Below are positions 46,496-55,087 of a DNA stretch of 64,000 bases, piece after piece. This stretch comes from Desulfosporosinus sp. Sb-LF (lineage in GTDB: Bacteria; Bacillota; Desulfitobacteriia; Desulfitobacteriales; Desulfitobacteriaceae). Each line of letters starts with the position of its first letter. Position 1 is the first letter of the stretch. A model generated the notes under the pieces. That model saw only the letters and a program-made list of their open reading frames with translations, searched no databases and was not told where the DNA came from. A program made the translations under genes and the position numbers. The stretch is taken from positions 62,001-126,000 of the forward strand of contig NZ_SPQR01000002.1 of assembly GCF_004766055.1 (NCBI RefSeq), given 5' to 3'.

Positions 46496-46698
46496 AACTT
46501 TCGAATTTAGTTTGGCGGAAACCGACCCTGAGTATATAACTGATTAATCTACAAGATCTTAGCTTCAACCAAGAATATTCTTAAATTACATTTTACATGT
46601 CGAATTTACAAACTTCAATAGGTAAATAGCCCTATATTCAGCACTGCCACGATGTCACACGTTTTCTCCAAAACTTATAAGCGAAGGCAAAGCAAACT

Positions 46699-49600
46699 CT
46701 ATTTCATTCTGGCAGCAATATAATTTATTGACTCATTAATAAAGCCAACTTCATGCATATAACTTAGCACTTTGGAAAGATATTCAACATCTATCTCTGG
46801 CCAATCAAAACCTACCCGATTCAAATAGTTGATGGTAAAATTCGAATCTATAGTAATAGCATTACTTAAATTCAAGCTCTTATTAAGACTTAGATCGGAC
46901 ACAAGACCACTTAGTGTTTCCTTTCCTTCTTTTGTTACTGAGAGCTGTGCAATATAAGAATCAAATTCTATGTTAGATAGTGTTCGCACAGGAATATTTA
47001 GCGCCCTTAAAAAACTCAGGAGTTCGATTGCCTTAATCTTTTGATGATTAAATATATGGAACACCAAACCATTAGCCTGGTTAACCTTAATAATATTCAC
47101 AATACCTTTGGCGCAGTAGTCGACCGGCGTAAACTCGATACTTTGATCGAGGAAACTTTCAGGGATAACCCTTAACGCCACTAGAGACTTAATTCTACGA
47201 TAAAATGAATTTTGATCGATGTTGTGCTGAAACTTACCATCTTGGAAGCGTCCGGTTACGATACCAACCCTAAAGATAGATGCCCTTAACCCTCTAATTC
47301 CAGCTTTAAATACCTGGTTCTCCGCGGCAAATTTACTTCGTACATAGACGTTGGTTTTGTAATCCTGCCCAATAAAAAAGTCTTCTTCTCTAAAAACTGA
47401 ATTGACTTTGCTTTGGCCAACCACAAAATCTCCTGATATGCTGATCGTGGAAATGTGGTTCAACTTCTTGTCGAACCTCAAACAAAAATCGATTACTTCT
47501 CTAGTCCCTTGAACATTATTTTTCTCGAATTCACTGTAATTTCCATAGTGTTTGACCAACGCACTGCTGTGTATTACTGTCTGTACCTTTTGAGCAAGAT
47601 CATAATAGGAATTATCGTTTAACCCAAATTGCTCTAAGGAGATGTCCCCTTCAACCACGATAATTCTAGTTTTCAAAGGGACCGTAAGTGAGGGGAAATA
47701 GAAACTTATCAATTCGTCCAATCTTGCTTTAGCCTGATTTCCCCGTACCAGGCAATAGATTTCTTTATTTGTTTGAACGAGTAACTCCCAAAGTAGGTGT
47801 ATTCCCAAAAAGCCTGTCGCACCCGTCAAAAGCACATTACCTGTATCCATTGGTTTGATAATAATTTCTGTTGGCCTTATCCTGCTGGAGATATAAATCT
47901 CTTCTTCATTTCCTTTATCTTCTTGGACCCAACCAGAAATTTTAGAGGATAGTTGCCTAATGGTAGGACATTCATAGAAATCCTGGGCATTGAGTTTCCA
48001 TTCGTAAGATAAGGCACCAGACATGATTTCAAGGATTGTTAAAGAATCTCCCCCCAACGCGAAAAGGTTATCATCAATTCCAATTCGTTCTACTTCAAGA
48101 GCTTCTGCCCACAACATAGCTAGTTTCCATTCCAGATCATTTCCGGGAGCAACATACACATGGGTTAACTGACCCAAATCCATTTCACATAGTTCAGGTA
48201 AAGCGCGGCGATCGATCTTATCATTTGGAGTCAGCGGCATTGCCTTGAGCCAAGTAAACCAATTAGGAACCATGTAGTTTGGCAAAGTCTTTAACAGATG
48301 GCATCTCAAATCCTCATTGCTTGTTCCGCTTTCACCAGTTAAGTAAGCACATAGATGTTTCTTGCCCGCTTTGTCTTCTCTAACCGCTACAATTGCCTCT
48401 TTAACTGCGCTATGTGCTGATAGGCAGGCTTCAATTTCTTCAATCTCAATCCTGAAACCTCTGATCTTTACTTGATTATCATTTCGGCCCAAATATTCTA
48501 TTTCACCGTCGGGAAGCCATCGTCCCAAATCCCCTGTCCTGTACATTGTTTGGCCGGTAATAAATGGATTAGCCAAGAATCGCACTTTGGTCAATTCGGG
48601 GTTACCTAGATAGCCCAAGGAAACTCCATCCCCAGCGATATAGATTTCGCCTTCTGACTCGATAGATACAGGTGATAAATGCTCATCAAGGATATATACC
48701 TGTGTATTGGCGAAGGGTTTTCCGATCGTAATAATTTCGGAATTGGTCACATTTTTTATTGTTGACCACACCGTTGTTTCTGTTGGGCCATACAGATTAT
48801 AGATTTTGGCACTGGTAACATTTTTTAGACGGGATAACAATGTAGTTGGAAACTCCTCTCCCCCAATTAAAATGTGGGATAAACTATTTAGGCATTCCTG
48901 GCACTGTTGCTCATCCAATATTAGTTTCATTCTTGACGGTGTGGATTGTAAAACTTCAACTTGGTTTTTAGCAATAAGGTCAAAGAGATACTTGGGTATC
49001 GTTTGTTCTTTCTCATTAGCGATAATGACCTTCATTCCTTTGGTTAAGGGCAAAATAGTCTCTAAAAAGAAAATATCAAAGGAGATGGTTGTTATAGAAA
49101 CGATAGTTTTATTCTCAAGATAAATATTACAGGCGATACCGTTTATAAAATTGCACAAGGCACGGTGATGAACCATAACCCCTTTGGGTTTGCCAGTCGA
49201 CCCCGATGTGTAAATCACATAGGCTAAGTCATCAGCATCAACCTTATTATCTTTATCTAAATTAGCAGTTTCAGAAGTATAGGCAGTAGTATTACTCAAC
49301 GAAATATTAACAAGCTTACAATTTGCAGTTAATTTAATATCAGGATTGTCACTATCCGTAAGAATCAAGCGAGTATTACTCTGATGAAGCATATAGGCGA
49401 TTCTTTCACTAGGGTAGCCGGGGTCTATAGGCAAATAAGCTGCTCCGGCTTTAAGAATCGCTAGAATACCTATGATCATTTCCAAAGATCTATTGAGCAA
49501 CAACCCTACAATTGAATTCCGTGTCATCCCTTGGCTCTTGATATAACGGGCAAGTTGATTGGCCCTCTCGTTGAGTTCACGGTAAGTCAATCTTCTGTCA

Positions 49601-51021
49601 CCAAAAACTATAGCTATGTCATTGGGTGATTTCACAACCTGGTCTTCAAACAGTTCAGACACCGTCTTGGCTTCATACGGTAATTCAGTCTGATTAAACT
49701 CTATTAACAGCGTATTTAACTCGTCCTTAGAGAACATTTGTAGTTCTTTAAGCCTCCTACTTGGGTCTTGTAGCACATCTGTCAAGAGATTACACATGTT
49801 GCGGTGCATTTGATCGATGTCTTCCTCGCTGTAAACTTCAAACAAATAGTCATAATCCAATACTGGTAAGCCTGTGTCATCCCTGTCACTAATACATATC
49901 GACAGAGAGTTAGACTGAGCACCAGAGTAATTCCAGGTTCCCTCGTACTCAATCACTGAATCAAGCTTATTATTGTGATAATTCAACGCAACATCCACAA
50001 GCGTTCCAGAAAATTGATGCTTTTCACGGAAATCTTTTAATATACAGCTATGGGGATACCGTTGATTTCTCATAAATTTTTTTAACTCTCTGAATGACTC
50101 ATTAACAAAAGCAAGAAAATCAAGACTTGGCTCAACATATATTCTGGTAGGAATATTGTGCATAAACATCCCAACTGTGTTTTTTTCCATTTTGCCCGAC
50201 CGGTTTAAAATAGGGGTCTCAATCGCGATATCCTTCTTATTATTTTTCTTAGAAAGGTATAAGGCAAGAAGTGCGTAAAAGACACTAAACGCCGACACTT
50301 TATTCAACTCACAAAAACTGTGCAGTTTAGTACTCAGTGACTGGGATAGAGGATAACTTTTCCTTTTTCCAGCTAAGCTGATAAAACCTTTGTTATGTGT
50401 GACGGATATAAACTCAGGAACTGTCTCAAAAACATTCGACCAGAATTCCTTGTGCTTTTCAAAACGTTCGGAAGCCAGATAATCTAGTTCGCCATTAATA
50501 TGGTCAATAAAGGAAGGCTCCTTGATAGTTTCCGAATAAATACCGTTTATTAGTTTCCAATATTCTTTCAAAGTCTTTCTGATTACCAGAACGACTCCCC
50601 ATGCGTCAGTAGTCGTATGATGGAATTTGAAGAAACAGATATTTTTTTGCTCACCTAACTTAATCACAGCAAAGTAAAAAAGCTCGGAATCGATTAAGGC
50701 AAATGGGGTTTCTGCCATTTGCCTTTCCCATAGTCTATAGTCTAGTTCTCCATCTCCATAACTAAAATCCAGTATTTCATACGTCTTATGTACAAAGTCT
50801 GCAAAATATTGTTTTGGCGTCCCATCATGATCAACCAATCTAATGCGAAGAGCATCATTTTGTTCTATTACTAAATTAATGGCTTCATTCATTAAAGTAT
50901 AGTTGATTTCCTCGCGAATAATCGCAGTTGCCGATAAAACAGCTTGACTTGTACCTGGATATAAATTATCAGCAACCCAGATAGATTTCTGAGCGTTTGT
51001 TAAAGGATATAACTTGTTCAT
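46699..51021 (-). CDS. Single-module NRPS with terminal thioester reductase (C-A-PCP-R), glycine code
   Basis: 1440 residues, one complete module. C domain (~1-430) with FHHTTTDAW (HHxxxD kept, final G replaced by A). A domain (~450-960) with YVIYTSGSTGKPKGVM, NLYGPTETTVWST, YRTGDLGRWLPDGEIEYLGR and NDKIDRRALPE. PCP (~970-1045) with FALGGDSLTI, serine near 990. Reductase (~1055-1440) with LLTGATGFLG and YVRSK. The ten-residue pocket read by alignment to GrsA gives D-I-L-Q-L-G-L-V-W, which is the glycine code but for I to V. A starter-type C domain would load an acyl group, so the product may be an N-acyl-glycinal or N-acyl-ethanolamine. No phosphopantetheinyl transferase is in the window. AGGAGG precedes the ATG. 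Confidence 0.92.
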   Translation of the reverse strand: MNKLYPLTNAQKSIWVADNLYPGTSQAVLSATAIIREEINYTLMNEAINLVIEQNDALRIRLVDHDGTPKQYFADFVHKTYEILDFSYGDGELDYRLWERQMAETPFALIDSELFYFAVIKLGEQKNICFFKFHHTTTDAWGVVLVIRKTLKEYWKLINGIYSETIKEPSFIDHINGELDYLASERFEKHKEFWSNVFETVPEFISVTHNKGFISLAGKRKSYPLSQSLSTKLHSFCELNKVSAFSVFYALLALYLSKKNNKKDIAIETPILNRSGKMEKNTVGMFMHNIPTRIYVEPSLDFLAFVNESFRELKKFMRNQRYPHSCILKDFREKHQFSGTLVDVALNYHNNKLDSVIEYEGTWNYSGAQSNSLSICISDRDDTGLPVLDYDYLFEVYSEEDIDQMHRNMCNLLTDVLQDPSRRLKELQMFSKDELNTLLIEFNQTELPYEAKTVSELFEDQVVKSPNDIAIVFGDRRLTYRELNERANQLARYIKSQGMTRNSIVGLLLNRSLEMIIGILAILKAGAAYLPIDPGYPSERIAYMLHQSNTRLILTDSDNPDIKLTANCKLVNISLSNTTAYTSETANLDKDNKVDADDLAYVIYTSGSTGKPKGVMVHHRALCNFINGIACNIYLENKTIVSITTISFDIFFLETILPLTKGMKVIIANEKEQTIPKYLFDLIAKNQVEVLQSTPSRMKLILDEQQCQECLNSLSHILIGGEEFPTTLLSRLKNVTSAKIYNLYGPTETTVWSTIKNVTNSEIITIGKPFANTQVYILDEHLSPVSIESEGEIYIAGDGVSLGYLGNPELTKVRFLANPFITGQTMYRTGDLGRWLPDGEIEYLGRNDNQVKIRGFRIEIEEIEACLSAHSAVKEAIVAVREDKAGKKHLCAYLTGESGTSNEDLRCHLLKTLPNYMVPNWFTWLKAMPLTPNDKIDRRALPELCEMDLGQLTHVYVAPGNDLEWKLAMLWAEALEVERIGIDDNLFALGGDSLTILEIMSGALSYEWKLNAQDFYECPTIRQLSSKISGWVQEDKGNEEEIYISSRIRPTEIIIKPMDTGNVLLTGATGFLGIHLLWELLVQTNKEIYCLVRGNQAKARLDELISFYFPSLTVPLKTRIIVVEGDISLEQFGLNDNSYYDLAQKVQTVIHSSALVKHYGNYSEFEKNNVQGTREVIDFCLRFDKKLNHISTISISGDFVVGQSKVNSVFREEDFFIGQDYKTNVYVRSKFAAENQVFKAGIRGLRASIFRVGIVTGRFQDGKFQHNIDQNSFYRRIKSLVALRVIPESFLDQSIEFTPVDYCAKGIVNIIKVNQANGLVFHIFNHQKIKAIELLSFLRALNIPVRTLSNIEFDSYIAQLSVTKEGKETLSGLVSDLSLNKSLNLSNAITIDSNFTINYLNRVGFDWPEIDVEYLSKVLSYMHEVGFINESINYIAARMK

Positions 51022-51110
51022 GCTTATTACCTCCTATTGAAGTCAAACTCTTTTCCGGACCATCACAGTTGTCCTATTCGATGAGCCCTCTAAGCACTGT
51101 TGAAACAATT

Positions 51111-51134
51111 ATTATATCTATTCTGGAAAATAGA
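51111..51134 (-). promoter_or_regulatory. Candidate NRPS promoter with an operator-like palindrome
   Basis: On the minus strand TATAAT (51111-51116) is preceded directly by TCTATT-N6-AATAGA (51117-51134). The palindrome would lie in the spacer of the promoter. The -35 hexamer is poor, which would fit regulated expression. Confidence 0.4.
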
Positions 51135-51212
51135 ACCACTTTATTTGTTCCCTATAAAAGGCGAAAGATATAATCAAGTATTACGTAAATATGTAGAGTC
51201 CGTTGTTTTTAC

Positions 51213-52589
51213 TCAAGACAATTCAAAATATACATTAAACGTAGTGCCAATAGGACTAGTTTCAACATTAATCCTTCCGTTATGCCGCGAAACTATACCA
51301 TAACACACGGCTAATCCTAAACCCGTACCTTTTTCTTTCGTTGTAAAGAATGGTGTCCCTAACTTTTCAAGCACAAATTGTTCAATTCCCTTACCTTCAT
51401 CCGATACGGCTAAGGCTACTTCACTGTTAGTAGAAAACGTTCTTATTCTCAATTGCCCACCACCAGACATAGCTTCAAGTCCATTACGAACAAGGTTTAA
51501 TAATAGTTGGCGTATTTCCTGTATATTGAGTTGTAAATTTGGTACATTATTAAGCTCTACAGTCAGTAGATTATCGTTGGTTTGTGCGTCCGCTTGAACG
51601 AGTGGTAAAGTGGAAGTGACTATATCATTGATATTGTGCGATTCAAAAATAGTCGACTTTGTTCTACTGATGGAAAGAAACTCTGAAAGAATAGAATTCG
51701 CACGATCCAGTTCTTCTATCATGAGATCAAAATGCTCTCTATCCCTTGAATTTTGTTTGTGCCTAAGCAATTGCAAAAAACCTTTCACTGTTGTCATCGG
51801 ATTTCGGACTTCATGGCTAATACTAGCTGCCATTTCACCGATTAAGTTTAATCTATCAAGCTTCGCCATCTCTATTTCAGCTCGCTTGCGTTCCAAGATT
51901 TCCTGTGTAAGTGAGTCATTAGCAGTTTGTAATTCCTTCGTCCGCTCTGTAACTAAATCCTCTAGATGACACTTATGCAGCATATCCTGATGCTTGAGTT
52001 TATGGAGTACATTGGATAGAAAATATGATATTACAACTACTAAAGATGCGTTTACAAAGTGCCCATGGCGTATCACCAGATCCTTTTGACTAATAGTTAG
52101 TAAAATCATAAAAGCGACAAAGGATAATCCATATAAAAGTGCTGTAATTCTCGGTTTATAACTATACATTACAGCTATCATAAAGCTCCCTATAACATAA
52201 ACGGTGATTTGTCCATGAATCTTTTGATCTATCCAACCAGATGTTACAGCTGTAAGAGTTAGTATAAAAAGGGAAAAAACAATCACGTGAAATTTATGAT
52301 ATCGCGTAATGCCTTTTGCGGTGGGGACAATAATTCTGTAGGAAACCAGACTATAAAAGAGTGTAACAAAGCCTAGAATCACATGAGAATAAAACAAATA
52401 CTTATAACCATCTGAAATAATCCAGAGCCCTTCGACCTTGTTGATATGGTCAACAAAGAGAAGGATGATACTTGCCAAAAACAAAATGACCGAAAATTTT
52501 CTAGTACGGTTATAATTTTCGTAAGTTAGAATCTGCTCAATTGCGTATTCGTAGTTCTCTGTTATATGTTGTGATTGAAAGAATCCCAT
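51213..52589 (-). CDS. Orphan sensor histidine kinase with shared membrane sensor domain, sporulation-kinase-like
   Basis: A 458-residue kinase. Residues ~30-215 form about six helices with GLWIISDGYKYLFYSHVIL, WIDQKIHGQITVYVIGSFMIA and RHGHFVNA, matching the HD-GYP protein at 45146-46495. A coiled coil leads to the HisKA segment SHEVRNPMTTVKGFLQLL (histidine near residue 260) and an HATPase domain with NLVRNGLEAM, DEGKGI and GTGLGLAVCYGI. The HisKA form resembles KinA/KinB/KinE sporulation kinases. No response regulator is adjacent, so Spo0A or Spo0F is a plausible partner (inferred). It precedes the NRPS gene by about 190 bp. Confidence 0.92.
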   Translation of the reverse strand: MGFFQSQHITENYEYAIEQILTYENYNRTRKFSVILFLASIILLFVDHINKVEGLWIISDGYKYLFYSHVILGFVTLFYSLVSYRIIVPTAKGITRYHKFHVIVFSLFILTLTAVTSGWIDQKIHGQITVYVIGSFMIAVMYSYKPRITALLYGLSFVAFMILLTISQKDLVIRHGHFVNASLVVVISYFLSNVLHKLKHQDMLHKCHLEDLVTERTKELQTANDSLTQEILERKRAEIEMAKLDRLNLIGEMAASISHEVRNPMTTVKGFLQLLRHKQNSRDREHFDLMIEELDRANSILSEFLSISRTKSTIFESHNINDIVTSTLPLVQADAQTNDNLLTVELNNVPNLQLNIQEIRQLLLNLVRNGLEAMSGGGQLRIRTFSTNSEVALAVSDEGKGIEQFVLEKLGTPFFTTKEKGTGLGLAVCYGIVSRHNGRINVETSPIGTTFNVYFELS

Positions 52590-52615
52590 AGTATGACACT
52601 CCCATTATCTCAAAA

Positions 52616-52624
52616 ATCGACAAA
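52616..52624 (-). promoter_or_regulatory. Spo0A-box-like sequence before the kinase gene
   Basis: On the minus strand TTTGTCGAT differs from the 0A-box TTTGTCGAA at one base. It lies 27 bp upstream of the kinase ATG. A single site of nine bases can occur by chance. Confidence 0.3.
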
Positions 52625-52723
52625 TGTATTATCTGTTAATTCAGTTAAAAACATCTCTTATCTGACAATATTCCACAGAAGCTGTGATTTTCCTTCTTTA
52701 ACCTAATTGAATACATAATAAAA

Positions 52724-52741
52724 ACAGCCCTTTCGGACTGT
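52724..52741 (-). terminator. Intrinsic terminator of the MFS gene
   Basis: On the minus strand ACAGTCC and GGGCTGT (one wobble pair) with loop GAAA, followed by TTTTATT. It lies 54 bp beyond the MFS stop. Confidence 0.75.
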
Positions 52742-52794
52742 CTAATCGACATAATGTTAGCGGAGAACGTTACCTACTACAGAATACCAAACTT

Positions 52795-53997
52795 CTAGTT
52801 ATTCAAAACAGAAGGATCAGACTGGGTTCGCAGTAATTCTTTCTTTTGTGTTAGAACAAAATATTGAAGGCCAGCAATAATAATTAACACGACTCCAATC
52901 TCATAAATGCTGCCATAGCCTGCAATGCCTGCGACAGTCCCTAAGATATACGCACCAAGTGCCATTCCGGCATCCATCGAGTTAAAGAATAAGGAGTTAG
53001 CGATTCCTACCCGATGAGGCTCCACTGAACTAATGATTTGTGTTTGAAATACAGGTGTTACCGAACCATACCCGATACCAATAATAGCTCCGGCCAGTAA
53101 GATCATGGCACTCGAGTGAGCTTGGCTCAACAAAAACATTCCTAAAGCAAAAAGAAGCAAGCAAGGATATATGATAACTTTTGCACCCCATTGATCAGAC
53201 CAGCGTCCTGTAAACGGGCGAGAAATTAGAATGAATACGGCATAAATAATAAAGAAATAACTGGCTGCCGATACTAAGCCTAAACCCTTTGCATACAAAG
53301 GTAAAAAGGCTGAAATACCTGAATAGGCACATGCTAAAATGAATGTTGCAAAGGCAAATGGTGCAGCCTTTTTATCAAATAGGTCATTCCACGAAAATTC
53401 ACCTTTCTCTGACGAACTATTTACTCCTGAGTCTTGAGGAATTCGTATGACCAGAGCAAGAACAATATTTACAGCCGAAATAACCATACAAGTGATGAAA
53501 GCGATATTGTAAGCATCTATATTTGCAAAATTAAGCCCAATATATGGTCCAAACACCATAGCCAGGCACATAGCTAATGAGAAATAGCTTAATCCTTCTC
53601 CACGTCTTGAAGCTGGAATGAGTTCAGCACAGATCGTTCCTTTCACCGTGGTGATAATGCCAAACGTTATCCCATGGAGAACACGCAAAATGAGTAATAC
53701 CCCAATATTTGTAGCGAAAGGATAAAGCATCGTGGCAATGAAAAAAGCAACAGCCGAATAAATGAGAATCTTTTTCTGAGAATATTTGCTCACCCACTCT
53801 CCCGCAAAAGGGCGAATAAGAATAGCTGCCAATAAAAATACGGTAAACACTAAGCCAACTTTATCCGTGCCTAAATGAAGAGTGCCTACCAGATACAACG
53901 GGAGAACTGTAATTAATACATAAAAGGCTAAAAAAATAAAAAAGCTAATGCCCGTTATGCTAATAAAGTCCTTAGTCCATAACTTTTCTTTGTTCAA
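52795..53997 (-). CDS. MFS transporter, divergent from a LysR regulator
   Basis: A 400-residue, 12-helix transporter. RPFAGEWVSKYSQKKILIYS and later SRPFTGRWSDQWGAKVIIYP are the two motif-A loops, and AMVFGPYIGLNFAN stands at the motif-C position. It resembles YfcJ/YhhS-type exporters. The start is a TTG at 53997, 9 nt after GGAG. The intergenic region with the LysR gene carries repeated half-sites (54056-54096), so LysR control is likely. It could export the product of the nearby NRPS, but that rests only on position. Confidence 0.9.
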   Translation of the reverse strand: MNKEKLWTKDFISITGISFFIFLAFYVLITVLPLYLVGTLHLGTDKVGLVFTVFLLAAILIRPFAGEWVSKYSQKKILIYSAVAFFIATMLYPFATNIGVLLILRVLHGITFGIITTVKGTICAELIPASRRGEGLSYFSLAMCLAMVFGPYIGLNFANIDAYNIAFITCMVISAVNIVLALVIRIPQDSGVNSSSEKGEFSWNDLFDKKAAPFAFATFILACAYSGISAFLPLYAKGLGLVSAASYFFIIYAVFILISRPFTGRWSDQWGAKVIIYPCLLLFALGMFLLSQAHSSAMILLAGAIIGIGYGSVTPVFQTQIISSVEPHRVGIANSLFFNSMDAGMALGAYILGTVAGIAGYGSIYEIGVVLIIIAGLQYFVLTQKKELLRTQSDPSVLNN

Positions 53998-54055
53998 ACT
54001 TAATCACTCCAACTACAATTTATTTTACACAACTTTTTTATTATACGCCTTTCAA

Positions 54056-54096
54056 CTATGCACAGCTAATTGTCTTTTGCATAGTTTTAATGCATA
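54056..54096. promoter_or_regulatory. Repeated inverted half-sites, probable LysR operator
   Basis: CTATGCA (54056-54062), TGCATAG (54078-54084) and ATGCATA (54090-54096). The first two form an inverted pair with 15 bp between; the second and third give TGCAT-N7-ATGCA. They sit in the 135-bp gap between the divergent MFS and LysR genes. Confidence 0.55.
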
Positions 54097-54132
54097 ATTG
54101 TAATATACGATTAACTTTCAGGAGTAATTATA

Positions 54133-55020
54133 ATGGATTGGCATCAGCTTAAATATTTTCAAACACTGGCAAATCTATGTAGTTTTACAAAGGCCTCCGT
54201 AGAATTAGTTCTTTCACAACCTGCCCTAAGTCGGTCGATCTCCCGACTGGAAGAAGAGGTAGGGGTTCCATTGTTTGAACGAAAAAGTCGTGGTGTAGCC
54301 TTAAACCGGTATGGGGAAATTTTTCTAAAACATGCAAATCGAGCTTTGTGGGAAATAGCCGAAGCAAAGCAAGAAATCAGCAATATGGTAGATCCCTTTC
54401 ACGGCACCCTCTTACTTGGGTTCATTCAGCCGCTAGGATCAAGTTTTGTACCCAATTTGATTAGCGCATTTCAAAAACAGGTACCTGGAATACGATTCCA
54501 ATTAACCCAAGATACTACGAAGAAAATCGTGAGCCAGATAGAATCTGCAGAAGTAGATATCGGCTTCTGTTCGACGCAAGAACCTATCGAAACTATAAGT
54601 TCTTTCCTCATTATGAACCAAGAGTTATTTCTAATTGTTCACAAAGACCACCGACTTGCTGACAGAAAGCAAGTCGATTTGTGTGAGGTAGCCAGTGATC
54701 CATTTGTACTATATAAACCTGAAACTGCACTGCATGATGTGATTGAGAAGCTTTGCCTTGACGCTGGGTTCCAACCGATAATGTCTTTCGAAGCTTTTGA
54801 AGAGAGGACCGTCGCTGGACTTGTCGGAGCGAAGTTTGGCGTTGCACTTATTCCATTTATGCCAGGACTTGATCTGGAAAAAGTTTCACTGATTCGCGTC
54901 TGTAAACCTCATTGCATCATCGGAATTCAAATGGTTTGGAGAACGGATGGATACATGTCGCCTGCCGTAACACAATTTAAGTCCTTTGTAGAAAACAGTG
55001 ATCTATCTAAACACATATAA
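54133..55020 (+). CDS. LysR family transcriptional regulator
   Basis: A 295-residue regulator. The N-terminal winged helix reads LKYFQTLANLCSFTKASVEL with SQPALSRSISRLEEEVGVPLFERKSRGV split over the recognition helix and wing, then NRYGEIFLKHA. A periplasmic-binding-protein-like effector domain follows (GTLLLGFIQPLGSSFVP). CAGGAG precedes the ATG. It is divergent from the MFS gene, the usual layout for LysR activators and their target. The effector is unknown. Confidence 0.93.
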   Translation: MDWHQLKYFQTLANLCSFTKASVELVLSQPALSRSISRLEEEVGVPLFERKSRGVALNRYGEIFLKHANRALWEIAEAKQEISNMVDPFHGTLLLGFIQPLGSSFVPNLISAFQKQVPGIRFQLTQDTTKKIVSQIESAEVDIGFCSTQEPIETISSFLIMNQELFLIVHKDHRLADRKQVDLCEVASDPFVLYKPETALHDVIEKLCLDAGFQPIMSFEAFEERTVAGLVGAKFGVALIPFMPGLDLEKVSLIRVCKPHCIIGIQMVWRTDGYMSPAVTQFKSFVENSDLSKHI

Positions 55021-55035
55021 AAGAGCTAACTAAAA

Positions 55036-55071
55036 AAACAACCACCCTAAGTGAACTTAAGGTGGTTGTTT
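55036..55071. terminator. Bidirectional terminator between lysR and mqnD
   Basis: AAACAACCACC and GGTGGTTGTTT are exact reverse complements with an inner TAAGT/ACTTA stem. The two flanking genes converge. Confidence 0.85.
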
Positions 55072-55087
55072 CAATGTTCCCATCGTT

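Noticed and set aside
46699-51021. Lys2-like alpha-aminoadipate reductase instead of NRPS
   Set aside because: A full condensation domain with HHxxxD is present and the pocket code reads as glycine, unlike Lys2.
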